Shown here: positions 34,974-43,875 of the stretch, one piece after another
How the letters are laid out: every line of letters starts with the position of its first letter
Numbering within the stretch: the first letter of the stretch is position 1
Origin: Bacillota bacterium
Lineage (GTDB): Bacteria; Bacillota; Limnochordia; DTU080
NCBI GenBank assembly: GCA_012840225.1
Contig: DULU01000018.1
Location: forward strand, 1-47,866
Direction of reading: 5' to 3'
DNA: 47,866 nt
Notes under the pieces: generated by a model
What the model was told of the DNA's origin: nothing
The model's input: the letters and a program-made list of their open reading frames with translations, nothing else
The model's database searches: none
Translations under genes and position numbers: made by a program

Positions 34974-35004
34974 AAAGGGTGCGACCCGACGGCCGTCACC
35001 CTTT
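34974..35004 (-). terminator. Rho-independent terminator of the glycoside hydrolase operon
   Basis: Read on the minus strand, AAAGGGTG pairs with CACCCTTT (34997-35004 with 34974-34981) and is followed by further T residues (CCCTTTTTTAT). It lies about 40 bases after the stop of the small secreted protein gene and ends that operon. Confidence 0.8.
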
Positions 35005-35045
35005 CTCTTCTCTTTCATATATAACTATGAGTATATGACCAGCTT

Positions 35046-35726
35046 CTAATCCAGAGCCAGCACCCGGAAATAGTCAAATTCGGCATCGGCTTTGTAGGCA
35101 TAAAGTCCTATGCGGGTGGCATCTTTCAGGATGCCGAAATGACGCGCCCCAATAAATTCATCGTTGACGAAGAAGACCACTTCACTGCCGCTCTCGGTGG
35201 CGTTCATTTCCAGGCGCACATCGACCATCTTCCCTACTTCGGGTTGAAAGTCAAACGGCATAGAAAGCGACACTTCCAGATCAGGTTCGGTGCGGCCGAA
35301 AGAATAGAAACCTCTCAGCCTGTGCATGAAGATGACGCGCTCAGAGAATCCCGTCCAGAGCACCACGCCGATATGGGCATTGCGCTGGTCGGTCACCTCT
35401 TTGAAGGCCATACGCGTCTCAACGGCGAAATTCCGCACCTCGCCGCTGATCGCGGCTTCCCCGGTCAAGATCACGGAAGCCCATTCTTCCGCCTCGGGGG
35501 CTTTGAGAGTCAGCTTCCCGTCCGCTATCTCTACCATTTCGCTGAAAAAATTCTCGCCAGTGGCCGTCAAGCCGGCACCTTTGCGGGCGCTCCACCAGGC
35601 CGAGCTCTTTTCAGCATCGGAAAAATCGTCGGCAAAGAGCTCTTTTTCCGCGCCGAGCGCCGGCAACGCCATTCCCAGCAAGAGCACCATCAATCCCGTC
35701 ATCGCCAAAAGCAGATACTTTTTCAC
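35046..35726 (-). CDS. Small secreted jelly-roll-like protein, paralogue of AraC C-domain
   Basis: This 226-residue exported protein has signal peptide KKYLLLAMTGLMVLLLGMAL (cleavage near ALG-AE), then a beta-rich domain of about 195 residues beginning LFADDFSDAEKSSAWWS. The pattern (DDF..WW, internal GVVLWTGF, VFFVNDEFIGARHFG and terminal FDYFRVLALD) recalls concanavalin-like/laminin-G jelly rolls that bind or cut glycans. I cannot identify a catalytic pair. The whole domain aligns with the C-terminal half of the AraC-type protein at 39924. It is the third gene of the operon, 5 bases after the glycoside hydrolase stop. Confidence 0.8.
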   Translation of the reverse strand: MKKYLLLAMTGLMVLLLGMALPALGAEKELFADDFSDAEKSSAWWSARKGAGLTATGENFFSEMVEIADGKLTLKAPEAEEWASVILTGEAAISGEVRNFAVETRMAFKEVTDQRNAHIGVVLWTGFSERVIFMHRLRGFYSFGRTEPDLEVSLSMPFDFQPEVGKMVDVRLEMNATESGSEVVFFVNDEFIGARHFGILKDATRIGLYAYKADAEFDYFRVLALD

Positions 35727-35731
35727 CTATA

Positions 35732-38392
35732 TCACCTCTCCAGTAATTCGATGCTGTTGATCTGGTACGACACGACATCTGCAGTCGGATTGCACCCGAA
35801 ATAAATGCGTTTGATGCTGCTCAGATCCAGAGGACCGCGCACATCCAGCCAGTTGGGCTGGAACAAATCGGCGAACAGGAAGACCATCTCCTGTGGTCCG
35901 TCTAACAGTTTATACGGCTGAGGCGGAAAATAGCGCCGGTTCCCGCCGTCAAGCACGGAAAACTGGCAGGTGGCGCCGCCTGTGGTTTCTCCGGTGATCC
36001 GGAACCTGATGCCGGCAAAGCCCGACAGATCTACCGGTACCCTGAACTGCATGTAAGGATAGGCCCAGCGGTCGCCCTGACCGGAGAAACGGTGCTCGAA
36101 CGTGGCCAGGCCTTTGGTATAATCCTCACGCGTCTGGCGGATACGGGTGGTGCCGTGGGAGGCAATGTAGGGGGTCCAGCTGGGCATGTTCATCTTTAGA
36201 GCGTCGGTTATGGCTATATATTTGCCCCTTTGGCTCCAGTCGACTACAAACCGGGAGACCGATGTGGAGGCCAGGCTGCCGTCGGCGTTATAACCATTGA
36301 TGGTGATATAATAATCCTCCGCTAAAAGTCCTGTCGGGACCTGCATATGGAAGGAGAGCACAGCCTTGCTCATCGGCGCCACTTCCACCGGCGCTTCTGA
36401 CGGAGCAAAGGCAAACCCCGGCGTAAATTCCGGTTTGATCAGGCCGCGCCATGTTTCCTCGCTGAAATTATACACCTCAAGCTGGAAATCCGTGCCGATC
36501 AGCGGAAGGTTATAGCCGAGCGGCGGGCTTTCCAGCTCTCCGGCCGGCAGCAAATTCCGGTCCCAGCGGGGGAACAAGACAATCGGGGACAAGGTGGCCG
36601 CATCGCCGGCGCTACCGTTACCGCTACCGCTATCGCCGCTACCCGCCACCGCCTGCGTCCGGACGGTATCCCTTTTGATCAGGTTGGCCGGGCGCATTAT
36701 GTCGTCTGCCGGCCAAGCAACCCCGGTGATATATACCGGCCAGTTCCCTACTTGGATGGTGTAGACGTCGTTGACCAGAGATATTGCCTCCGCACTCGTC
36801 CGGCCCATCACGTCGGTAACCAGCGGCCGGCCAAGCTTTTCCGGCACCCGCAGTGTAACCGGGCTGCCCTCGGTCCAGGCCACAGCCACCTGCCCGGCAC
36901 CTGAATCAAAGACATGCACCAGGCCGCCTTCCAGCTTGATCTCGCCCAGATAGCGTCCTTCGCCCAGCATCCTGGTGATGGTGGCCAAGGCGACATATGC
37001 CGGGTGCGGCGTCAGATCGGCCCGCAATATACCCGACTGGCGGCCGCCGATATTTTCCGGACGCATAAAATGAGGCAGGACAAACCAGAAAAAACGGTCG
37101 ATCCCTGCTGCCGCCGACTTGGTGAAGGCGCGCACCAGGTAGTGCACCTGCGCCTCCGCCGCCGGCATATACGGCGAGCCCGGAGAGGGGATAAAATGGC
37201 GCCCCGACTCCGTAATCCAGACTTCCCGATCCCAGATCTGCCACTTCTCAATGAACCGGACATGCTCATCGAGGAACTGCTCATAGGTGGATTTGGTGGC
37301 ATCGGCATAGGTATGGAAGGTATATATGTCCATATATGGCGCCACGCCGTTGCGCATGACCAAGTCGGCATAGAGCCCGGGCGTGTGCGCCAGGGGCCCG
37401 AAGGCCACCTGCACTCCGCTCCCGCCCCCGTCACCGCCCCCGTCACCGCCCCCGGCCTTGAAGCCTAAGGCGGCGGCCTTAAAGGCGGCGGCATAATGAT
37501 CGCCGGGTTCAAGGCTGAAGGTATGATCATGCTCGTTCCAAAACTCCCAGGCCTGTACCTCTCCAGCAAACCGCTCCGCTACCGCTTTGGAGAAGTTATA
37601 GACAGCGATGAGATCATCCGGCACTTTCATCTCACTGCGGCTCTTCGCCCAGTTCGGGGCATTATGATAAACCTGCAACACATTGATGCCGGCTTCGTGC
37701 TGGGCGGCGGCACTTTGGGCATATATGCCCCACTCGAATTTTCCCTGCTTCCCTTCCACAGCCGTCCAGCTCATCCGGTCCCGCACCCAACTCACTCCGG
37801 AAAGGCGCACCAAATCCGCCAGTCCCCCGAACTTGTCGCTGCCGACCAGCCAACTCATGGCGGCGTCGACGGCGAAAAGCGTCTGCCGGAAGGATCCGCT
37901 TTGGCTTTCCGGCATTTCCGGCATGGCCGGCAGGACGGCAAAAGTGATGAATGGTTCCTGATCATAGGTGCGATCGGTGCCGGGACGATAGGTGAAAGGC
38001 ACCGGTTGCCCAGCATTGCTTAACTCCAGCTGCAGGCGGTACCAGCCCGGCTCGAGCGCCACTGAAGGAGTGTAGGTGATCCGCCCCATGGTGCCCGTCA
38101 TGCGCGGCACCAGAGTGCCCTCATCCACCACCTGGTTCCAAAAGTTGGTAACTATATAGGCGGCGGCCGGCTCTCTCATCCTGCCGCCGGTCACCGTCAC
38201 CAATAGGTCGATAACCAGTGGCTTGTCTACAGTGAATACATTGTGCCCGAACGGATTGGTCTCCGCTGCCGGAATGGTCTGCAACACCGCGGTCATGAAA
38301 TTCCCGGTACTCCCTTCGGCAGACGGCGCTAGTGTCAATGCGGCCAAAAGCGCCAATAATGCCCAGATGCTTTTCTGCGTACGGTTTTTCAT
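35732..38392 (-). CDS. Secreted clan-A glycoside hydrolase (GH39-like), multidomain
   Basis: This 886-residue enzyme has a signal peptide (about 1-27), an N-terminal beta-sandwich (about 35-155), a (beta/alpha)8 barrel (about 170-500), an all-beta accessory part, and a terminal carbohydrate-binding-like domain (about 740-885). The retaining clan-A pair is visible: acid/base Glu287 in WEFWNEHDH and nucleophile Glu395 in VWITESG. The exact family is uncertain. A GGGDGGGDGGG insert (314-324) sits between barrel elements, and GSGDSGSGNGSAGDA forms a linker near 610; both come from short tandem repeats. The ATGA overlap with the binding-protein gene shows coupling. Confidence 0.85.
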   Translation of the reverse strand: MKNRTQKSIWALLALLAALTLAPSAEGSTGNFMTAVLQTIPAAETNPFGHNVFTVDKPLVIDLLVTVTGGRMREPAAAYIVTNFWNQVVDEGTLVPRMTGTMGRITYTPSVALEPGWYRLQLELSNAGQPVPFTYRPGTDRTYDQEPFITFAVLPAMPEMPESQSGSFRQTLFAVDAAMSWLVGSDKFGGLADLVRLSGVSWVRDRMSWTAVEGKQGKFEWGIYAQSAAAQHEAGINVLQVYHNAPNWAKSRSEMKVPDDLIAVYNFSKAVAERFAGEVQAWEFWNEHDHTFSLEPGDHYAAAFKAAALGFKAGGGDGGGDGGGSGVQVAFGPLAHTPGLYADLVMRNGVAPYMDIYTFHTYADATKSTYEQFLDEHVRFIEKWQIWDREVWITESGRHFIPSPGSPYMPAAEAQVHYLVRAFTKSAAAGIDRFFWFVLPHFMRPENIGGRQSGILRADLTPHPAYVALATITRMLGEGRYLGEIKLEGGLVHVFDSGAGQVAVAWTEGSPVTLRVPEKLGRPLVTDVMGRTSAEAISLVNDVYTIQVGNWPVYITGVAWPADDIMRPANLIKRDTVRTQAVAGSGDSGSGNGSAGDAATLSPIVLFPRWDRNLLPAGELESPPLGYNLPLIGTDFQLEVYNFSEETWRGLIKPEFTPGFAFAPSEAPVEVAPMSKAVLSFHMQVPTGLLAEDYYITINGYNADGSLASTSVSRFVVDWSQRGKYIAITDALKMNMPSWTPYIASHGTTRIRQTREDYTKGLATFEHRFSGQGDRWAYPYMQFRVPVDLSGFAGIRFRITGETTGGATCQFSVLDGGNRRYFPPQPYKLLDGPQEMVFLFADLFQPNWLDVRGPLDLSSIKRIYFGCNPTADVVSYQINSIELLER

Positions 38393-39699
38393 TTGTAGTA
38401 AGCCTCAACTTCTGCATCCATGCGTTCCTGTATAGTCTCCAAAGCCACCGCCGGGCTCATCCTGCCCTGGTAGACCTGTTGCAGGAGGCTGGTCGTAGTG
38501 GAGGTGAGCACCGAGTAACCCGGCACGCTCGGCAACGGCCCCTGGGCAAAGGCGGTATACTCCACAAAAGTGCCGTAATGCTCCCTGTTTTCCAGCATGA
38601 CTCTCATGTAGGGATTGTTTCGCTTGATGGTGAGCTCGCCCATATCCACGCCCCAGATCATGGCCACCTCATCGGACTGGATCCAGAATTTGATGAATTC
38701 CCAGGCCGCTTCAGGATATTTGGTGGCTGCCGACATGGTGAGACCGAAGCCGCCGCTCACCCTGATGCCGTCGGTCTTGTTGATGCTGGGATGATAGGGC
38801 AGCCACACTACCCGGTAATTTACCGGCCGCTCATAATTGGTCATACCCTGGTTGTAACCGTTGAGCCACAACACCATAGCCGACGCTCCGTAGGCCAGCT
38901 GCGCCGAGGTGTTGTTGCGCATGCGGTAGACGTCGGTGCTTTGGTAGTTGCCATGTCCTACATTTTGATACCAATTGTTCAACCAGTTCAGGGCCGCCCG
39001 GGTCTCCGGGGTATTGATGTTCCAGCGTGGACCGTTGGGGGTCTCCACCGCGAACACCGCGCCGAAACGCGCCGCCCACTGGTTGAAGGCGTTCCATTCG
39101 CCATAGATGGAAAACGGGAACATCCCCACCCGCTTGATCTTACCGCTGTCGTCAATAATCGTCAGCTTGCGGTTGGCCGTTTCCAGATCATAGACCGTCT
39201 CCGGCGGCTGGTTGGCATCCAGACCGGCTTCGCTGAACATATCTATGTTGATGGCCATCATCTGGGTGGTGAGCTCCAACGAGACGGGAGGCGCCCATTG
39301 ATCGCCGTTATAGCTCATCGCTTCCCAGGTGCCGGGGAAAAAGTAGTTTTTGTCCAGACCGTCACGCTTGAAGAAAGAAGTGAGCGGCTGAATCAGGCCA
39401 TTTTCAATCCACTCGAGATCCAGGCCGCCCAGAATAGCCACATCGGGCGGCACCCCGGCTGCCGCCGCCACCATGTATTTCTGCCGGGCTTCGGCCGAAT
39501 TGGCCCCTGTATTCGGTACCACGTCGACTTTAATGTCCGGATGCGCCTTTTCAAAGGCTTCCACTATGGTACGGACCACTTTATCTCTCTGCGTCCCCGC
39601 ACCCCAAGTGTGCCACATGGTAATTGTCGTGCGCGCCTCGGCCAATCCTAAACCCAATACCAAGACCAAGACTATCACGCTTACCAACCACTTGCGCAT
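38389..39699 (-). CDS. ABC transporter family 1 solute-binding protein
   Basis: This is a 436-residue sugar-binding protein, the first gene of the glycoside hydrolase operon. The signal peptide is MRKWLVSVIVLVLVLGLG (cleavage near AEA-RT), followed by TITMWHTWGAGTQRD, the usual first strand. Further family traits are AGVPPDVAILGG, MMAINIDMFSEAGLDA and SAATKYPEAAWEFIKFWI. The loop IDDSGKIKRVG replaces the calcium-type loop of other copies. The ATG at 39699 has AAAGGTGGG upstream; the frame to 39750 is rejected. No permease genes follow; instead a hydrolase gene does, which is unusual. Confidence 0.93.
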   Translation of the reverse strand: MRKWLVSVIVLVLVLGLGLAEARTTITMWHTWGAGTQRDKVVRTIVEAFEKAHPDIKVDVVPNTGANSAEARQKYMVAAAAGVPPDVAILGGLDLEWIENGLIQPLTSFFKRDGLDKNYFFPGTWEAMSYNGDQWAPPVSLELTTQMMAINIDMFSEAGLDANQPPETVYDLETANRKLTIIDDSGKIKRVGMFPFSIYGEWNAFNQWAARFGAVFAVETPNGPRWNINTPETRAALNWLNNWYQNVGHGNYQSTDVYRMRNNTSAQLAYGASAMVLWLNGYNQGMTNYERPVNYRVVWLPYHPSINKTDGIRVSGGFGLTMSAATKYPEAAWEFIKFWIQSDEVAMIWGVDMGELTIKRNNPYMRVMLENREHYGTFVEYTAFAQGPLPSVPGYSVLTSTTTSLLQQVYQGRMSPAVALETIQERMDAEVEAYYK

Positions 39700-39732
39700 C
39701 TGTAACCCACCTTTCTTTTTTGAAATGCTCTC

Positions 39733-39749
39733 TGCCAAGCATATTGGCA
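39733..39749. promoter_or_regulatory. Inverted repeat in the operon control region
   Basis: TGCCAA-N5-TTGGCA (39733-39749) lies 34 bases upstream of the binding-protein start codon, in the 224-base gap after the AraC-type gene. It is a candidate operator. I saw no sure -10/-35 pair. The far side of the gap (39880-39920) contains GGGATAGCC repeats. Confidence 0.4.
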
Positions 39750-39923
39750 AACATTTGCATTTCTAATACTTTTTGATAATAATTTTCTTTCTGTGCCGGA
39801 GCGATGTTTCCTTTGCAAGAAACGCGTGATTCGGTGTACAAAACGCAAGTGCTGTTTTAGCAGCGTGATTGCTGATCGGGTCTGGCCGGGGATAGCCAGG
39901 GATAGCCGGGATAGCCAGGAAGG

Positions 39924-41363
39924 TCAATAAAGATTCGTCACCCGGAAATAATCAAACACCCCTTCCGCCAGGTGGACATATAGGCCAATTTGCTGCGCCC
40001 CCTGAAGCAAGGAGAACCTGCGGGCGCCGACAAACTCGTTGTTTATATAAAAGCTGACATGGCTGCCGACATGCTCGCCTCTCACCTCCAGGCGCACCTC
40101 GATCATCTGCCCTTCCGCCGGGACAAAGCCCACCGGATGTGCCAGGGTCACTTCCCGTTCAGGATCGACCCGGCTGAAGGAGGCAAATCCTTGCAGGCGG
40201 TAAACAAACAAAATGCGATCAAAAAAGCCCGTTCTCAGCACGATGCCGATTTTTTCGTTGATAGGATCCTGCACATTTTGCAAGGTCAGCCGGCATTCGA
40301 CCACGTAATTTTTCAGCGCCTCGCCGTTCAGGGCGTCGGGCTTTAAAATCAGCGAACCCCATTCCTTTTCGCCGGGCGCCTTCATGACTAGGCAGCTGTC
40401 ACGCATGGTCAACAGATCATTATAAAAAGGCATATGGCTCGGCGTATTGAGGCCGGCGCCATGCCTCACGCTCCACCATTTTTCCGTCTGTGCCGCATCG
40501 GTGAAATGATCCTCGAACAACAGCCTTTCCGCCCCGGTGGCCATACTGCGGAAGACAGAGGGCGGCACCCCTTCGACTTTGGTAAAAGTCCTGCTGAAAT
40601 GGTGCACATCGTTGAAGCCTGTGCGGATGGCTATCTCGCCGATGGCGAGATCGGAACCGAGTAAAAGAGTCTTGGCCTGGGAAATGCGCATATTCTGCAG
40701 GGCAGTCCTAAACGAGACGCCCATTTCGCTCTTGAACAGAGCCCGCAGGTGGCCCTCGCTGACGTTTACCTCTCTGGCGACCTCCGCCATAGTGATGGAC
40801 TTATGGAAGTGGGAGCGCATATATTGCAGCGCCTGCTGTAGCCGGCTGTCTATCTTCGCCAGCCCCGTCTGGAGATCAATGCCTGTAAACCGGCAGAATT
40901 CCGCCAGCCACATGCGGGCTTTGCCCGACAGGTACAGCCGGTCGAGAGCATCCATCTGTTCGGCATACCGCTCGCTATATTCGGCCATCTCGATCCACAG
41001 ATTGGTTACCGCCGGCGGAAGACTCTGCTGCTTAATGTGCAGCTCCCGGCCGGCAAAAAGATCGGTGCCGTCCAGTTCCATCTCACAACCTAGAGTGAGG
41101 TAAACTGCTTCTTCATAGGCAGAAGCATTCCAGATCTCCGTAGAGACAAAGGCAGGGATGATCATCAGCTCGCCGGAGTGCAGAGTATATTCGCAGGCAC
41201 TTTGGCGCACACCGACGGCGCCCCTCAGCACATAGCATATCTCCGTAAAGGGCTGTTGAGCGGCTCCCGCTCTGCGCCAGGCCGGCGACAGGCGCACCTG
41301 CCCGACATGGCGCAGGCGCAGCTGCAGGTGGTCAATCGCCTGTGGATGTTGGTAGCCAGCCAT
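39924..41363 (-). CDS. AraC family regulator with C-terminal jelly-roll-like domain
   Basis: This 479-residue protein is much longer than the roughly 300 usual for the family. An N-terminal cupin lies at about 15-110 (FTEICYVLRGAVGV, HSGELMIIPAFVSTEIW), and an AraC double helix-turn-helix at about 170-272 (MAEVAREVNVSEGHLRALFK, AIRTGFNDVHHFSRTFTKVE). A further domain of 200 residues (279-479, LLFEDHFTDAAQTEKWWSVR ... GVFDYFRVTNLY) is homologous over its full length to the small secreted protein at 35046. No signal peptide or membrane helix is visible, so this extra domain is cytoplasmic. It probably activates the binding-protein/hydrolase operon downstream. GGAGGAGG precedes the ATG. Confidence 0.92.
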   Translation of the reverse strand: MAGYQHPQAIDHLQLRLRHVGQVRLSPAWRRAGAAQQPFTEICYVLRGAVGVRQSACEYTLHSGELMIIPAFVSTEIWNASAYEEAVYLTLGCEMELDGTDLFAGRELHIKQQSLPPAVTNLWIEMAEYSERYAEQMDALDRLYLSGKARMWLAEFCRFTGIDLQTGLAKIDSRLQQALQYMRSHFHKSITMAEVAREVNVSEGHLRALFKSEMGVSFRTALQNMRISQAKTLLLGSDLAIGEIAIRTGFNDVHHFSRTFTKVEGVPPSVFRSMATGAERLLFEDHFTDAAQTEKWWSVRHGAGLNTPSHMPFYNDLLTMRDSCLVMKAPGEKEWGSLILKPDALNGEALKNYVVECRLTLQNVQDPINEKIGIVLRTGFFDRILFVYRLQGFASFSRVDPEREVTLAHPVGFVPAEGQMIEVRLEVRGEHVGSHVSFYINNEFVGARRFSLLQGAQQIGLYVHLAEGVFDYFRVTNLY

Positions 41364-41610
41364 ACGTCGGCTCCTCCTCCGGCAAATTTACCTGCCTTTA
41401 TCCTTTTATCTCTTACTTCTTCCATTTCTTCTCGGTGGGCAGCCGACAAACCTTTCAGTGGTATGAGCACGATGATGGAGGCGACCGCTTTTATGCAGGG
41501 AGTTTTCAATTGGCTGAGGCAAATCAGCAGCTCAAGGCGTGTCTATATGCATTCTCTTATCGTCCAGCGCTTCTCCCCGCCCGCCACCACACGTCGCTAA
41601 CCACAGTGAG

Positions 41611-41889
41611 GGGGTGTCCAATTAATTCCACTATCTGACCGGACAGGGTGGGGTGGTGTCCAAATTATGCCGCAACAGGCGGGCATCGGGTCGGTGGAGG
41701 CCTGGTGGAGGGGAGTTTTTTCCAGTTTATGGCATTTTTTCGGTATTTCCTTCCATTTCTTTCCTGAAATCGCTCATCATGGCCTATACCGAAATCTTGA
41801 GGGAATAATTTGGACACCCCGGCGAGTTTGTGTCCCAATTTGGACACCCCCGCGCCCTCCCCCCACGGATGGGGCAAAAAATGGACACT
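41611..41889. mobile_element. IS21-like end element, copy 1
   Basis: The left side has GGTGTCCAATTAATTCC (41613-41629) and GGTGTCCAAATTATGCCGC (41655-41673). The right side has GGAATAATTTGGACACC (41802-41818), CCAATTTGGACACC (about 41835-41848) and ATGGACACT (41881-41889), in inverted orientation. The length of 279 bp is too short for a transposase. Assignment to IS21 is by the multiple-terminal-repeat pattern only. Confidence 0.55.
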
Positions 41890-42270
41890 ATTTAGTGTGG
41901 AAGGTTCTTCTCAGAGAGTTGCTAGGTCACTTTTGAAAGTTGAGGGTTCTCAATCAATGGATTGACCGAAAGCATTTCATCCGGGAGGTGGGCCAAAGAA
42001 ATCCATCGTACTCACCTCTCCCCTTTCTTCTCTCCCGGAGGGTCTGGATGTTCGGGAGGATCCGGTTGGTCTACACGGGCAAGGCGCAATCGATAAACCA
42101 TCATGCACGGGAATGGAAAACGACCGCCTTTACGCAGGGATTTTGCAATTGTCCGAGGCATATCAGCAGCTCAAGGCGTGTCTATATGCATTCTCTAATT
42201 GTACAATGAATCTTACCGCCAGCTGCCGCCCACAACCGTCTGTCACCATATGCCGCCGGCCACGGCAAGG

Positions 42271-42535
42271 GGTGTCCAAATCATGCCGCTATCTGACCGC
42301 ATGGTGGGGAGGTGTCCAAATCATGCCGCAATAGGCGGGTATCAGGTCGGTGGAGGGGAGTTATTTCCAGTTTATGGCATTTTTTACGGTATCTCCTTCC
42401 ATTTCTTTCCTGAAATCGCTCATCATGGCCTATACCGAAATCTTGAGGGAATAATTTGGACACCTTGGCGAGTTTGTGTCCCAATTTGGACACCCCCGCG
42501 CCCTCCCCCCACGGATGGGGCAAAAAATGGACACT
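42271..42535. mobile_element. IS21-like end element, copy 2
   Basis: Copies of GGTGTCCAAATCATGCCGC at 42271 and 42311 face the inverted GGAATAATTTGGACACC at 42448-42464, then CCAATTTGGACACC and ATGGACACT ending at 42535. The inner part is almost identical to copy 1 (including CTATACCGAAATCTTGA). Confidence 0.55.
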
Positions 42536-42832
42536 CCAACGGGTGGGGTAATTCTTCACAGAGGTTTCTTTTGAGATTAGGTTCTCAATCGAGAGTTTGG
42601 CCAAGAGCATTTCCTCTGGAAGGTGGACCAAAGAGATCCTTCTCAAGGGTGCCTACACGGCGAGGGAGTAATCGATGCTTCGCCAGGCACGATAATGGAG
42701 GATGACCGCTTTTATACAGGGAATTTGCGTTTAATAAAGCATATCAGCAGCTCAATACGTGTCCATATACATTCTCTTATTGTACAACGCATTACTTCAC
42801 ACGACACAACACACCGCCAGCCACGGCAAAGG

Positions 42833-43110
42833 GGTGTCCAAATAATGCCGCTATCTGACCGGTCATGGTGGGGAGGTGTCCAAATCATGCCGCAACAATC
42901 GGGCATCGGGTCGGTAGAGGTCTGGTGGAGGGGAGTTATTTCCAGTTTATGGCATTTTTTCGGTGTCTCCTTCCATTTCTTTCCTGTAATCGCCCCCCAT
43001 GCCCCCAACCGAAATCTTGAGGGAATAATTTGGACACCCCGGCGAGTTTGTGGCCCAATTTGGACACCCCCGCACTCCTCCCTCCACGGTTGGGGCAAAA
43101 AATGGACACT
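42833..43110. mobile_element. IS21-like end element, copy 3
   Basis: GGTGTCCAAATAATGCCGC at 42833 and GGTGTCCAAATCATGCCGC near 42875 face the inverted GGAATAATTTGGACACC at 43022-43038, a second inverted copy, and ATGGACACT ending at 43110. The inner part is more diverged than in copies 1 and 2 (for example CCCCCAACCGAAATCTTGA). Confidence 0.55.
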
Positions 43111-43298
43111 CCGATGGGTGGGAAGTAGTGCGCGAGGCTCTCCACAGAGACAGAGAGCCGCTGGGTCTCTTTGAGAGTTAAGGGATCTCTTTCGAGAGTT
43201 ATGGGGTCTCAATCGCTGGATTGACCGAGAGCATTTCCTCCAGAAGGTAGAAGGTGGGCCAGGGAGATCCATCCCACTCCACTCCCTACCCACCTCCA

Positions 43299-43556
43299 TC
43301 AGAAGTAAAACCGATAAACACAGCCTAGGCGATCCCGAACGCCAATAGCTATCGATTTGCCGTCGGGCGCATATGCTACACAGCAAGGCTCACAGCTGAT
43401 GCCGATAACCCCTACTGAATCGGCATCATGGAAAAACAGCCTGCCGTGAATGGTTACCCCTCTCTTTTCGTCGTATGTAAATACCACGCCAAGATCCGAC
43501 GGATCACCGGCAACCCCTACGGCACGGCTTTTATCCGGCTTGGCTGCCAAATCCAC
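43299..43556 (-). pseudogene. Fragment of a protein with a beta-propeller-like repeat
   Basis: This frame of about 85 codons has no ribosome site and is open a little further upstream. It ends with VAYAPDGKSIAIGVRDRLG and CVYRFYF, close to the wording of a WD40-type blade. The rest (VGVAGDPSDLGVVFTYDEKR) also reads like real protein. It abuts the repeat array and looks like the C-terminal remnant of a larger gene. Family unknown. Confidence 0.4.
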
Positions 43557-43681
43557 ACTTGTTTGATAAGTAAAACAGCCGACATGTTGATTAAAAAAAT
43601 GAACAGCGCCCGATTATCGCCATTTTTCTGCGGGCGCCGCTCACAAACCTTTTTGTTTGCAGGGAGGAGCATATCCAACAT

Positions 43682-43842
43682 TTAAATATCGACGGCACCT
43701 GCTGTGCGCAGGGCGTTGAGCAGGGGTTCACTCAAGGTAAGATCGATATATCTCTGCCGGAACTTGTTGTACCAATCCTTTTCCTCTGAGGTCAGCAGCA
43801 GCGGCTGCTATCTGACTAAGATATCTTCGACGGTGAACAAAG
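43682..43842 (-). pseudogene. Fragment of an unidentified gene with in-frame stop
   Basis: The minus frame ending at 43682 reads LLLTSEEKDWYNKFRQRYID, then LTLSEPLLNALRTAGAVDI and TAA. Just upstream, FTVEDILVR is cut off by an in-frame TAG. The phrase LTSEEKDWYNKFRQRY faintly recalls the C-terminal segment of M24 aminopeptidases, but I would not name it. The 43557-43681 stretch between the two fragments has no gene. Confidence 0.35.
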
Positions 43843-43875
43843 AATTAGTGCTTTTTAGCGGTAGGATAGGGATTT

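Larger units (their letters stand above)
41468..43290. repeat. Three direct copies of a 600-bp repeat with IS-like ends
   Basis: Three diverged units start at about 41468, 42098 and 42683. Each has the same order of parts: a coding-looking stretch (plus frame around YQQLKACLYAFS), two copies of GGTGTCCAAATYATGCCGC, an inner segment with TTTATGGCATTTTTT and CTATACCGAAATCTTGA, three inverted copies of the end sequence (GGACAC), and a tail with TCTCAATC...GAGAGCATTTCCTC. The region has no intact gene. The multiple end repeats resemble those of the IS21 family, so these may be non-autonomous derivatives that were duplicated in tandem. Confidence 0.75.

Noticed and set aside
38332-39651. 439-codon plus frame opposite the binding protein at 38389
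   Set aside because: It is an antisense shadow; the minus strand has signal peptide, family 1 motifs and operon coupling.
42199-43386. Several 120-220-codon frames in the repeat array
   Set aside because: They recur because the DNA repeats, differ in frame between copies, run through element ends, and resemble no transposase.
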